Made by a program: the position numbers and the translations under genes. 64,000 nucleotides of DNA from positions 186,001-250,000 of the forward strand of contig NZ_JBHRTR010000005.1 in assembly GCF_042646425.1 (NCBI RefSeq), in the 5' to 3' direction. Shown one piece after another: positions 34,544-43,577 of this stretch (position 1 is the first letter of the stretch; each line of letters begins with the position of its first letter). This stretch comes from Marinibaculum pumilum (GTDB taxonomy: Bacteria; Pseudomonadota; Alphaproteobacteria; Ferrovibrionales; Ferrovibrionaceae). The notes beneath the pieces are model-generated. The model ran no database searches. It was not told the DNA's origin and saw nothing but the letters and a program-made list of their open reading frames with translations.

Positions 34544-34667
34544 GGCGCCGGACATGCGCCTCCTGTCGGGGCTCAACTGTCCGCAGGAACAAGCAAAAAC
34601 CGCGTGTGACCAATTTGGACAATTGAGTCCGACTCGCTGAAAAACGCCGCCCGACTCGGATCTGAAA

Positions 34668-34684
34668 CCGCGGTAGGACCGCGG
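34668..34684. other. GC hairpin between convergent genes
   Basis: CCGCGGT, AGG, ACCGCGG form a perfect 7-bp inverted repeat in the 152-base gap between the pirin gene and the convergent small gene. No T tract follows on either strand, so it is at best a pausing or bidirectional end structure. Confidence 0.35.
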
Positions 34685-34695
34685 CCCGCACTCTG

Positions 34696-35154
34696 TCAGC
34701 GCTCGGGCGACGGTTCCAGCCGGATGCGCCCGTCCTCCAGGACGGTGACCCTGAGCGCCAGCTTCAGAAGGTCTGCGACCCGGGTGAACTCGTCCGTCTC
34801 CAGAACCGCCTGTTCGGCGAAGCCGCCCGTCTCGTCGAGGCTGGAGACATAGACGAAGTTCTCGAGGAGGACCTTGCCCTTCTTGTCATCGCCGGGATAG
34901 ACGATCCAGAACAGTCCCGGCTCCACCCGCTGGTCCGTCGCCCCGGCGGGAATTGTCGCCGTCCGCGGTCGCGAGATCTCCACCCCGGGTTTTGCCGTCT
35001 GCCAGACCAGGCGGACCTCCTTCCCCGTCTTGTTTGTGACGATCAGCGGCGGGTCGTACATCCACGGCATCAGGGAGGCGGCGGCCGGTGTCGCCAGCAG
35101 GGCGAAGGCGGCAAACAGGGCAAGAAGCCTGGGAACGGGGCGAAGCCGTTTCAT
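34696..35154 (-). CDS. Exported protein of unknown function
   Basis: A 152-residue protein. Signal peptide RPVPRLLALFAAFALLATPAAA, then a mature domain beginning SLMPWMYDPPLIVTNKTGKEVRLVWQT, which looks like a small beta-sandwich of the kind found in periplasmic proteins, and a terminal half with LDETGGFAEQAVLETDEFTRVADLLKLAL. I chose the ATG at 35154 because GATGGAG stands seven bases before it; ATGs at 35166 and 35169 are also possible. I do not recognise the family. Confidence 0.68.
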   Translation of the reverse strand: MKRLRPVPRLLALFAAFALLATPAAASLMPWMYDPPLIVTNKTGKEVRLVWQTAKPGVEISRPRTATIPAGATDQRVEPGLFWIVYPGDDKKGKVLLENFVYVSSLDETGGFAEQAVLETDEFTRVADLLKLALRVTVLEDGRIRLEPSPER

Positions 35155-35210
35155 GGCAGTCTCCATCATCTCGGCCCGGTGCCGGCAGTATAGGGGCGGC
35201 CGTTCGCAAA

Positions 35211-35255
35211 AGCCCAGACGCCGAAAGCCCAGACGCCGAAAGTCCAGACCGAGGT
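35211..35255. repeat. Three tandem 15-bp repeats
   Basis: The unit AGCCCAGACGCCGAA occurs twice in exact tandem (35211-35225, 35226-35240), followed by a diverged third copy (35241-35255). It lies in the gap between the lolD stop and the start of the exported-protein gene, outside any reading frame I accept. Confidence 0.85.
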
Positions 35256-35280
35256 CGGCCCCGATCCTGTCGCGATCCCT

Positions 35281-35957
<677 letters not shown>

Positions 35958-35961
<4 letters not shown>

Positions 35962-37253
35962 TCGTAGCGGAGCGCCTCTACCGGATCGACCCGCGCTGCA
36001 CGGAATGCCGGGTAGATGGTGAAGACGAAGGTGAGCAGCAGCGCCACCAGGATCACCAAAAGGACCTGGGTATTGTTCACCTTGGCCGGCAGCTGCGACA
36101 GGAAATAGACCTCCGCCGCGAACAGGTCGGTGCCCAGCATCGCGTCCAGCTGCCGGCGCAGCCAGTCGATGTTCTGGGCAAAGCCAAGCCCGGCGAGCCA
36201 GCCCAGGCCGGTACCGATGATGCCGACGCTGGAGCCGCAGATGAAGAAGACCCGCATGATGGTGCCGCGGCTCGCCCCCATGGTCCGCAGGATGGCGATG
36301 CCGCGTGCCTTGTCGCGCACCAGCATGATCATGCTGGACATGATGTTGAACGCCGCGACGACGATGATCAGGGTCAGGATCACGAACATCACGTTGCGTT
36401 CCACCTGCAGCGCGGTGACCAGGTGGCCATGCGCCTGCCGCCAGTCGGAGAGCCGGTAGCCTGGCCCCAGCGCCTGGCCGATGTCGCGCATCGCGGCGGC
36501 CGTATCGTCGGGATCCTGCAGCATGATCTCCACCCCCGACACCGCGTCTCCGGTCCGGTAGAACAGCTGCGCCGCTTCCATCGGCAGGAAGACGAAGCCG
36601 GAATCGTATTCGTACATGCCGATGTTGAAGAGCCCGACCACCTGCACCGTCAGGCTGCGCGGCACCGTGCCGAAGGCGGTCGAGATGCCCTCCGGCGCGA
36701 TCAGCTTCACCTCGTCGCCGACCCGAACCTGCAGGCTGCGCGCCAGCCGGTAGCCGATCACGGCCGCCTTCTTGCCATGGAACAGGGACATGTCGCCGGC
36801 GACGATCTGCTGCCCGGCCAGGTTGTCGCGCACGAAATCCTCTGGAATGACGCCGCGGACCACGGCACCCGCCGCCGCCGCCCGGGAGGTGGCGAGCGCC
36901 TGGCCCTCCACGATCGGCGTGGCCGCAAGCACGCCGTCGACATTGCGCGCCGTGTTCGCCACCGTGAGATAGTCGTCGAAGGCCCGGTTCGGCACCTGCA
37001 CCACGACATGGCCGTTCAGGCCCAGCACCCGGCTCAGCAGTTCCTCGCGGAAGCCGTTCATCACCGACATCACGATGATCAGGGTGGCCACCCCGATGGT
37101 GATCCCCACCAGGGAGATGATCGCGATAACGGAGATGAATCCCTCGCGCCGCCTCGCCTGCAGGTAGCGGAATGCCAGCAGCCATTCCACCGCGGAGAAG
37201 GGGGCCGTGCCGCCGCGTCTGCTGCGGCCGGACGCGGGCTCCGATGCTGCCAT
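35958..37253 (-). CDS. lolC: Lipoprotein-releasing transmembrane protein LolC/LolE family
   Basis: A 431-residue MacB/FtsX-type permease. One transmembrane helix lies near residue 45 (FISVIAIISLVGITIGVATLIIVMSVMNGFREEL), a large periplasmic domain follows, and three helices lie in the last 130 residues (VMFVILTLIIVVAAFNIMSSMIMLV, MRVFFICGSSVGIIGTGLGWLAG, LLVILVALLLTFVFTIYPA). The ending FRAARVDPVEALRYE is the family signature. Only one such gene is present, as in many alphaproteobacteria where it serves as a homodimer. Confidence 0.94.
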
Positions 37254-37295
37254 GTCTCGGGCCTCCGCCGGGTGTCCCGGCCGTTGCGGGAGATT

Positions 37296-38612
37296 TCAGT
37301 CGACGAGGCGGGCGATCGCCGCGTCGAGGGAAAGCTCTTCCTTCTCCCCGGTCGCGCGGCGTTTCAGCTCCACGGTGCCGGCCTTTGCGCCCCGCGGTCC
37401 CACCGTCACCGCCCAGGGCAGCCCGATCAGGTCCATGGTCGCGAACTTGGCGCCGGCCCGCTCCGGCCGGTCGTCGTACAGGGTCTCGACCCCGGCGGAG
37501 CGCAGGCGGCCGTGCAGGGTTTCGGCCATTGCGGTGCAATCACCGTCTTCCGGCTTCAGGTTGATGATGCCGGCCCGGAACGGGGCCACGGCGTCGGGCC
37601 AGACGATGCCGGCATCGTCATGATTGGCCTCGATGATGGCACCGACCAGGCGGGAGACGCCGATGCCGTAGGAGCCCATCTCCACCGGCACGTCCTGACC
37701 GTCCGGGCCGACCACGACCGCACCCATCGGGGCGGAGTATTTCGTGCCGAAATAGAAGATGTGGCCGACCTCGATGCCGCGGGCCTGGACGCGACGCTCC
37801 GCAGGCAGGGCCTCGTAGAGCGCGGAATCGTGCATGTCCTCGGTGGCGGCATAGGGCTCGGTCCAGCTGTCGACCAGCGGCTGCAGGTCGCCCGCATAGT
37901 CGATTCCCTCCTGCAGCACGTCGCGTTCGACCAGGGCACGGTCGCAGAACACCTCGCTCTCGCCCGTCTCCGCCAGGATGATGAACTCGTGGCTGAGGTC
38001 GCCGCCGATCGGCCCCGTCTCCGCCCGCATCGGGATCGCCTTCAGGCCCATCCGCGCGAAGGTCCGCAGGTAGGACACGAAATGCCGGTTGTAGGACCGC
38101 CGGGCTGCATCCTTGTCGATGTCGAACGAATAGCCGTCCTTCATCAGGAACTCGCGGCCGCGCATCACGCCGAAGCGGGGCCGCACCTCGTCCCGGAACT
38201 TCCACTGGATGTGGTACAGGATCTGCGGCAGCTGCCGGTAGCTGCGCACCGAATGGCGGAAGATATCGGTGATCAGTTCCTCGTTCGTCGGACCGTAGAG
38301 CATGTCCCGCTCGTGCCGGTCCGTGATCCGCAGCATCTCCTTGCCGTAATCGTCGTAGCGCCCGCTCTCCCGCCACAGGTCGGCGGACTGGATCGTCGGC
38401 ATCAGGAGTTCCTGGGCGCCGTGGGCGTCCTGCTCCTCGCGCACGATCTGCTCGATCCGCTTCAGCACCCGGAAGCCCAGCGGCAGCCAGGAATAGATGC
38501 CGGCCGAGGACTGCCGGATCATGCCGGCCCGCAGCATCAGGCGGTGACTGACGATCTGGGCTTCGGCCGGCGTTTCCTTGAGGGTCGGCATGAAGAAGGA
38601 GCTGAGACGCAT
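37296..38612 (-). CDS. proS: Prolyl-tRNA synthetase, short alphaproteobacterial form
   Basis: A 438-residue class II synthetase that charges tRNA-Pro. Motif 1 is in MLRAGMIRQSSAGIYSWLPLGFRVLKRIEQIVREEQD, motif 2 in WKFRDEVRPRFGVMRGREFLMKDGYSFD, and motif 3 in GSYGIGVSRLVGAIIE. The editing (INS) domain found between motifs 2 and 3 in E. coli is absent, as expected for this lineage. The start is the ATG at 38612 behind AAGGG; the 18 codons upstream lack similarity. Confidence 0.96.
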   Translation of the reverse strand: MRLSSFFMPTLKETPAEAQIVSHRLMLRAGMIRQSSAGIYSWLPLGFRVLKRIEQIVREEQDAHGAQELLMPTIQSADLWRESGRYDDYGKEMLRITDRHERDMLYGPTNEELITDIFRHSVRSYRQLPQILYHIQWKFRDEVRPRFGVMRGREFLMKDGYSFDIDKDAARRSYNRHFVSYLRTFARMGLKAIPMRAETGPIGGDLSHEFIILAETGESEVFCDRALVERDVLQEGIDYAGDLQPLVDSWTEPYAATEDMHDSALYEALPAERRVQARGIEVGHIFYFGTKYSAPMGAVVVGPDGQDVPVEMGSYGIGVSRLVGAIIEANHDDAGIVWPDAVAPFRAGIINLKPEDGDCTAMAETLHGRLRSAGVETLYDDRPERAGAKFATMDLIGLPWAVTVGPRGAKAGTVELKRRATGEKEELSLDAAIARLVD

Positions 38613-38773
38613 CTGACCCTTCACAGAGAGGTGCAGCACTGCCGGAACCGGCGCGCGCGGGGACACGGATCACAAAGGCCCGCGGCGCGGCGGCCGGGAC
38701 GATATGCCGCCCCCTTCTAGAGCAGGGAACACGGTCCTGGCAATCGCCGGGAAAGCGCAGGGGAATGCGCGTT

Positions 38774-39295
38774 TCAGCGGGCGCCGCGCTTCTCCAGCGC
38801 CGCGCAGTAACGCGCCAGGGAATCGTCCTGGCCGCCGGTCAGGGGCTTGCCGTCCAGCAGCACCTGACCGGTCCGCGTATTGACGGTGAGTGTCCCCGGC
38901 CGCAGCTGTGCGCCGATTCCGGTCCCGCCTTCCGCCTCGATCGGTCCCAGCAGCTTGATCTCCACCTGATCGAAGGCGGATGCGGCGCCGCCGGCATCCG
39001 CGGAGACCCCGGGGTCAGGCGGCAGGTCGGCAGGCGCGACTGTCTGTCCGGTGGTGCTGACCCCGGGCACATAGTCGGCGCCACTGGCGGTGCCCGCGGC
39101 ATTGCGGGCCAGCAGCAACCGGCACTCCTCGGCGGTCAATGCCGGCTCGGGTGTCTGCGACTGTGCCGCGGCCGGCGGACAAGGCGCCAGAAACAGCGGC
39201 GGGGCGAGGGCTGCGGCCAGGAAGGCGCGGCGCATGATCGTCGGTGGCGAAATCATCGGAGGGTTTCGGGACGGCATGATGGGTCTGTCGAGCAT
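38774..39295 (-). CDS. Exported protein of unknown function
   Basis: A protein of up to 173 residues. MRRAFLAAALAPPLFLAPCPPAAAQ is a signal peptide and may be a lipobox variant (APC). The mature part has LTAEECRLLLARNAAGTASGADYVPGVSTTGQTVAPADL and ends with NTRTGQVLLDGKPLTGGQDDSLARYCAALEKRG. That ADYxPGV element recurs in small alphaproteobacterial exported proteins I have seen, without known function. I start at the ATG at 39295, about 30 bases after a likely -10 box; the ATG at 39235 gives a cleaner signal peptide and cannot be excluded. Confidence 0.68.
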   Translation of the reverse strand: MLDRPIMPSRNPPMISPPTIMRRAFLAAALAPPLFLAPCPPAAAQSQTPEPALTAEECRLLLARNAAGTASGADYVPGVSTTGQTVAPADLPPDPGVSADAGGAASAFDQVEIKLLGPIEAEGGTGIGAQLRPGTLTVNTRTGQVLLDGKPLTGGQDDSLARYCAALEKRGAR

Positions 39296-39323
39296 GAATT
39301 CCCGCTTTTTCCTTTCGGCAAAT

Positions 39324-39343
39324 CCCCGCAATTCTAGGCGGGG
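39324..39343 (-). promoter_or_regulatory. -10 box inside an inverted repeat
   Basis: CCCCGC, eight bases, GCGGGG form a perfect inverted repeat. The spacer carries TAGAAT on the minus strand (39331-39336), a good -10 element for the exported-protein gene that starts at 39295. The -35 region is poor. A regulator or hairpin may act here. Confidence 0.35.
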
Positions 39344-39397
39344 AGAAAGGCAAGATGCGATCTGCTCGAAAAAGTACAACAAACGGTGCCGAAGCGC

Positions 39398-39427
39398 TTG
39401 CATGCAACCGCCCGATTTGCGTACACT
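39398..39427 (+). promoter_or_regulatory. Candidate promoter of a small RNA
   Basis: TTGCAT (39398-39403) and TACACT (39422-39427) are separated by 18 bases and followed by a terminated, structured stretch with no large gene. Predicted start near 39434. Confidence 0.5.
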
Positions 39428-39433
39428 GGCCGC

Positions 39434-39606
39434 CAAGAAAAAAAGAGAGGGCCACGCCCTCCTGTGTCCAAGAGGGCGCAGCCCAAGTTTAGGGAGGAAA
39501 CGCCATCAAGCGTACGCTCGCGGGCTCAGCCCGTTTGCGTAAGAAACATCCTGAATGCTGCATTGCGACATGGCAAGATCGAAAACTCGGTCTTGCTATT
39601 TTTTTT
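39434..39606 (+). ncRNA. Candidate small RNA, about 170 bases
   Basis: Between the promoter at 39398-39427 and the terminator at 39573-39609 lies a stretch with no convincing protein gene. It contains a 6-bp hairpin GCCCTC/GAGGGC around a loop starting CTGTGTCC, a CGGGC/GCCCG hairpin and a palindromic GCGTACGC. The size suits a regulatory RNA such as 6S RNA, but I do not find the closing stem and central bubble that would prove it. GGGAGGAAACGCC looks like a ribosome binding site but is followed by ATC, not ATG. Confidence 0.4.
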
Positions 39607-39609
39607 GCC
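39573..39609 (+). terminator. Rho-independent terminator
   Basis: GCAAGATCG, loop AAAACT, CGGTCTTGC make a 9-bp stem with one T-G pair, followed by TA and eight T. It is among the clearest terminators in the window, and the only plus-strand object it can end is the preceding candidate RNA. Confidence 0.8.
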
Positions 39610-39633
39610 ATTTTTTCCTGCCAACTCAGTAAG

Positions 39634-39663
39634 TTGCGCATTTTTCTATCACCTGCCTATAAA
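39634..39663 (+). promoter_or_regulatory. Strong candidate promoter of asd
   Basis: TTGCGC (39634-39639), 18 bases, TATAAA (39658-39663). The predicted start is near 39670, which gives asd a leader of about 345 bases. The region 39296-40013 (718 bases) has no large gene; it is occupied by this promoter, the small-RNA candidate and the leader hairpins described separately. Confidence 0.6.
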
Positions 39664-39833
39664 GAGGGCGGTCAAACGCTCATTTGACGTGCAGAGGCGG
39701 CGGGGCGCTGCCTTGTGTTCCAGACTCGCGGCGACGACGCACCGTGGCATCGTCGCCACAGCGCTCCATTCCCGCATATGACTCTGTCGTTCCGGCATTT
39801 ACCGGACGTCGCAAGCGGTCTAAGAGACCGGCC

Positions 39834-39914
39834 ATGACCCACGCACCGACGAAAACCACCGTCCGGAAAACCACCCGCCTTGGCGGGGCGTGGGCCGATG
39901 CGCGTGCGAACTGA
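39834..39914 (+). CDS. Threonine-rich 26-codon reading frame in the asd leader
   Basis: An ATG at 39834 opens 26 codons that end at a TGA (39912-39914), 100 bases before asd. Six of the first fourteen residues are threonine (positions 2, 6, 8, 9, 13, 14) with lysines at 7 and 12. The Thr codons are followed in the message by a CCCGCC/GGCGGG hairpin inside the frame (39874-39887) and an 8-bp GCCCCGCG/CGCGGGGC hairpin after it (39936-39955). The ribosome binding site is weak. asd feeds threonine, lysine and methionine synthesis, so a leader peptide for attenuation is possible, but this may also be a chance frame. Confidence 0.3.
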   Translation: MTHAPTKTTVRKTTRLGGAWADARAN

Positions 39915-40013
39915 CCGCGCATAATCCGGACACCAGCCCCGCGGACGCGCGGGGCAGCCCCTTCCCCTCCCTGACCGGCTGATCCCGTGCCTCCCTGAAG
40001 AGGAGTGACAGGT

Positions 40014-41090
40014 ATGGGAGATCAACAGCCCCTGGACGGATCGGCCGTCCGACGGATGCGGGCGGCTGCCGGCGCCCGCGTCGGCCTCGTCGGCGCCACC
40101 GGCCTTGTCGGCCAGATGATGCTGCAGCTGCTGCAGGCGCGCGGCTTTCCGGTCGCAGACCTGCGCCTGTTCGCGTCCGCCCGTTCGGCCGGCAAGACCC
40201 TGCCGTGGTGCGGTGAGGATATCGCCGTGGAGGATGCCGCCGCGGCGGACTTCGGCGGCCTGGATATCGTCTTTTTCTCCGCCGGCGGTGCGACGTCGCG
40301 GGCCCTGGCGCCGAAGGTCGCCGAAGCCGGCGCCGTGGTGATCGACAATTCGTCCGCCTGGCGGGCCGATCCCGATGTTCCGCTGGTGGTGGCGGAGGTC
40401 AATCCCCATGCCCTTGCCCGCATCGCGAAGGGCATCGTGGCGAATCCCAACTGCACCACCATGGCCGCCATGCCGGTGCTGAAGCCGCTGCATGACGCGG
40501 CCGGGCTGAAGCGCCTTGTCGCCAGCACTTACCAGGCGGCATCCGGCGCCGGCCAGGCCGGCATCGCCGAACTCGCAGCGCAGCTGGCGGCTGCCGGCAG
40601 CGATCCCGCCGCGCTGGCCTTCGACGGTGCGGCGGTGTCGTTTCCGGCGCCGGCGAAGTGGGCGGTGCCGCTGGCGTTCAACGTGGTGCCGCTGAACTAC
40701 CGCCTGGAAGAGGACGGCTTCACCGAGGAGGAGGCCAAGCTCCGCGATGAGAGCCGGAAGATCCTGGACCTGCCTGCCCTGCCCGTCTGCGGCACCTGCG
40801 TCCGGGTCCCGGTCTTCACCGGCCACTCGCTATCGATCAATGCCGAGTTCGAGCGGCCGCTGTCCGTGGCGGATGCGCGCCGCATCCTTGCCGCAGCGCC
40901 CGGCGTGATGCTGGAGGATGTGCCCAATCCGCTCGCGGCCACCGGGCAGGACCCGGTGCTGGTGGGCCGGATCCGGGTCGACCCGACCGTGCCGCACGGC
41001 CTGGCCCTGTTCGTCAGCGGCGACAACCTGCGCAAGGGGGCGGCGCTGAACGCGGTGCAGATCGCGGAGCTGCTGCTGCAGGGCCGATGA
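40014..41090 (+). CDS. asd: Aspartate-semialdehyde dehydrogenase
   Basis: A 358-residue enzyme that reduces aspartyl phosphate to aspartate semialdehyde with NADPH, the branch point to lysine/diaminopimelate, threonine and methionine. The NADP site is VGLVGATGLVGQMMLQLL; the catalytic cysteine is in GIVANPNCTTMAAM, with the conserved RVPVFTGHSLSINAEF holding the catalytic histidine. The start is the ATG at 40014, nine bases after AGAGGAG; a GTG three codons earlier is possible. The N-terminus has an extra 25 residues before the Rossmann fold. Confidence 0.95.
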   Translation: MGDQQPLDGSAVRRMRAAAGARVGLVGATGLVGQMMLQLLQARGFPVADLRLFASARSAGKTLPWCGEDIAVEDAAAADFGGLDIVFFSAGGATSRALAPKVAEAGAVVIDNSSAWRADPDVPLVVAEVNPHALARIAKGIVANPNCTTMAAMPVLKPLHDAAGLKRLVASTYQAASGAGQAGIAELAAQLAAAGSDPAALAFDGAAVSFPAPAKWAVPLAFNVVPLNYRLEEDGFTEEEAKLRDESRKILDLPALPVCGTCVRVPVFTGHSLSINAEFERPLSVADARRILAAAPGVMLEDVPNPLAATGQDPVLVGRIRVDPTVPHGLALFVSGDNLRKGAALNAVQIAELLLQGR

Positions 41091-41099
41091 GGGACCCGT

Positions 41100-41360
41100 T
41101 CAGGAACGCGCCGCCCAGTCGCGGAAGCTGAACAGATTCATCTCGACCACCAGGTAGGTGCCGACGAAGAGAATGGCGGCGATACCGGTCGTGATGAGCA
41201 TCTTCCGGGCGATCTGCGGGCGGACGGGGGCGGAGGTCGCGTGGCCGGTTTCCGGCACCTGGCCCTCCTCCTCCGCCGTCCGCACGCCGACGGGCAGAAG
41301 GCAGAAGAACACCAGCCACCACAGGATGATGAAGGTGACGATGGCAGATCCGTAGTCCAA
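41100..41360 (-). CDS. DUF1467 family small membrane protein
   Basis: An 86-residue protein with two transmembrane helices: AIVTFIILWWLVFFCLLPVGVR near the start and KMLITTGIAAILFVGTYLVVEMNLF near the end, linked by a polar loop with GHATSAPVRPQIARK. This is the DUF1467 pattern, which alphaproteobacteria often place next to methylmalonyl-CoA epimerase. The start is a TTG at 41360 eight bases behind AGGGA; no ATG or GTG is available before the first helix. It is the last gene of the long nuo-rnj-mce transcript. Confidence 0.82.
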   Translation of the reverse strand: MDYGSAIVTFIILWWLVFFCLLPVGVRTAEEEGQVPETGHATSAPVRPQIARKMLITTGIAAILFVGTYLVVEMNLFSFRDWAARS

Positions 41361-41397
41361 CTCGTGCTTCCCTGGCTGTTGCGCCGGACGCCGCCGC

Positions 41398-41802
<405 letters not shown>

Positions 41803-41869
41803 CTCAATCCCTTCTCGATCCCTGCTGCGGGCGCCCCGCCGGCGCGCCCATCCATTCTGACGGCCTTCG

Positions 41870-43567
41870 TCAGGCGGCCTTGACCCCGGTCATGCGGACC
41901 AGATGCACCTCGACGATCGGCCGGCGCCCGTTCAGGCCGCGAAACATGCGCCGTACGGCGCGCCGGGCGGCATCTTCCACCATTTCGTCGATGTTCCTGT
42001 CGGCGTTGGAGAGGCGCCGGACCGCAGACAGAACCGCCTCGCCCGCTTCCCCGGCCAGGGCACCGTCATCGTCCTCGGCCACGCCGGACAGCGCGATCAT
42101 CGGTTCTCCCATGGGCAGGCCCTTGCCGTCCAGCGCCAGGGTCACGAACACTGCGCCGTTGCGCATCAGGCGCCTGCGGGTGCGCAGCACCGGCCCGTCG
42201 GGCAGGACCAGATCCTCGCCATCCACGGCCAGCCGGCCGGCCGGCACCTCGGCCACGATCGCCGGCCGCCCGGGCGACAGGCGCACCGCATGGCCGTTGC
42301 GGGTGACCACGGCCTCGCCCACGCCCAGCGACCGCGCAAGGGCTGCGTGCGAGATCAGGTGGCGCGCCTCGCCATGCACCGGCACCGCGATCTGCGGGCG
42401 GACGATCCGGTACATCTCCGCCAGCTCGTCGCGGCAGGGATGGCCGGAGACGTGGATCGGCGCGTCCTTCTCGGTCAGCACCTCGATCCCGCGGGAGGCG
42501 AGCAGGTTGTGCAGGGCGAAAAGGGTGCGCTCGTTGCCGGGGATGATCTTGGAGGAGAAGATCGTTGTGTCGCCGGGCGCCAGGGTGATGTTGGGATGGG
42601 TGTCGCCGGCGATGCGGGCCATCGCGCCGCGGGGTTCCCCTTGGCAGCCGGTACAGAGCAGCAGGACCTCCTCGCGCGGCAGGTAGCCCACGTCGCGCTC
42701 GTCCACCAGGTCCGGCATCCCGCCCAGATAGCCGCATTCCCGGCTGACCTCCGTGATCCGGTGCAGGGAGCGGCCGACGATGCAGAGCCGGCGGCCGGTG
42801 GCCTTCGCCACCTCGCCCACCGTCTCGACCCGAGCGACGTTGGAGGCGAAGGTGGCGATGGCCACCCGGCCGGTCTGCTTCGCGACCAGGTCGATCAGGT
42901 GTCGCCGGACATCCGCCTCCGAGCCGCTGGTGCCGGGCGACAGCGCGTTGGTGGAATCGCAGACCAGGGCCAGGACGCCTTCATCGCCCAGCCGTTCCAG
43001 CGCGGCCAGGTCGCTCGCCGGGCCGACCAGGGGATCCGGGTCCAGCTTCCAGTCGCCGGTATGCAGCACGCGGCCGTGGCGGGTCTCGATCGACAGGGCC
43101 CGCATCTCCGGAATCGAGTGGGTCAGGCCGACCGGCGTGATCCGGAACGGCCCGAGGGCGAGCGCCTCGTCCGGCCGCAACTCATGGATCGGTACCTCGC
43201 CTTCCAGCCCGAACTCGGACAGCTTGCGCCGCAGCAGGGCCGCCGCGAAGGGGGTCGCGTAGACCGGGCATTCCAGCTCCGGCCACAGATGTGGCACCGC
43301 CCCCAGATGGTCCTCATGCGCGTGGGTCAGCACCAGCCCCACCAGGTCCTCGGCGCGGTCGGCGATCCAGCTGGGGTCCGGGGTCAGCAGGTCGATGCCA
43401 GGCATGGTGTCGTCGGCGAAGGTGATGCCGAGGTCCACCATCAGCCACTTGCCGTCGCAACCGTAGAGGTTGAGGTTCATGCCGATCTCGCCGGCACCGC
43501 CGAGCGGCAGGAACACCAGGCTGGCCGGATCGATTCCCGGCGTTTCCGGGTCCTGATGCTGCGTCAT
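41870..43567 (-). CDS. rnj: Ribonuclease J
   Basis: A 565-residue metallo-beta-lactamase/beta-CASP ribonuclease. The N-terminus has VFLPLGGAGEIGMNLNLYGCDGKWLMVDLGITF and the zinc motif LTHAHEDHLGAVPHL; beta-CASP features include CDSTNALSPGTSGSE, IATFASNVARVETV, LCTGCQGEPRGAMARI and HVSGHPCRDELAEM, followed by PVHGEARHL. It processes and degrades RNA from the 5' end. Its ATG follows the coaX stop by ten bases. Confidence 0.95.
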   Translation of the reverse strand: MTQHQDPETPGIDPASLVFLPLGGAGEIGMNLNLYGCDGKWLMVDLGITFADDTMPGIDLLTPDPSWIADRAEDLVGLVLTHAHEDHLGAVPHLWPELECPVYATPFAAALLRRKLSEFGLEGEVPIHELRPDEALALGPFRITPVGLTHSIPEMRALSIETRHGRVLHTGDWKLDPDPLVGPASDLAALERLGDEGVLALVCDSTNALSPGTSGSEADVRRHLIDLVAKQTGRVAIATFASNVARVETVGEVAKATGRRLCIVGRSLHRITEVSRECGYLGGMPDLVDERDVGYLPREEVLLLCTGCQGEPRGAMARIAGDTHPNITLAPGDTTIFSSKIIPGNERTLFALHNLLASRGIEVLTEKDAPIHVSGHPCRDELAEMYRIVRPQIAVPVHGEARHLISHAALARSLGVGEAVVTRNGHAVRLSPGRPAIVAEVPAGRLAVDGEDLVLPDGPVLRTRRRLMRNGAVFVTLALDGKGLPMGEPMIALSGVAEDDDGALAGEAGEAVLSAVRRLSNADRNIDEMVEDAARRAVRRMFRGLNGRRPIVEVHLVRMTGVKAA

Positions 43568-43577
43568 GTCGCTCCAA

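Noticed and set aside
39434..39606. A firm call of 6S RNA or SRP RNA
   Set aside because: The length fits 6S, but I could not build its closing stem and bubble by eye, and the SRP GGAAG/AGCAG core is absent.
39496..39690. A frame after GGGAGGAAACGCC that would start with ATC
   Set aside because: ATC is almost never used as a start and the frame runs through a clear terminator hairpin; an RNA gene explains the stretch better.
39386..39781. A 131-codon plus-strand frame in the asd upstream gap
   Set aside because: It crosses a terminator and a promoter, has no ribosome binding site and no recognisable protein features.
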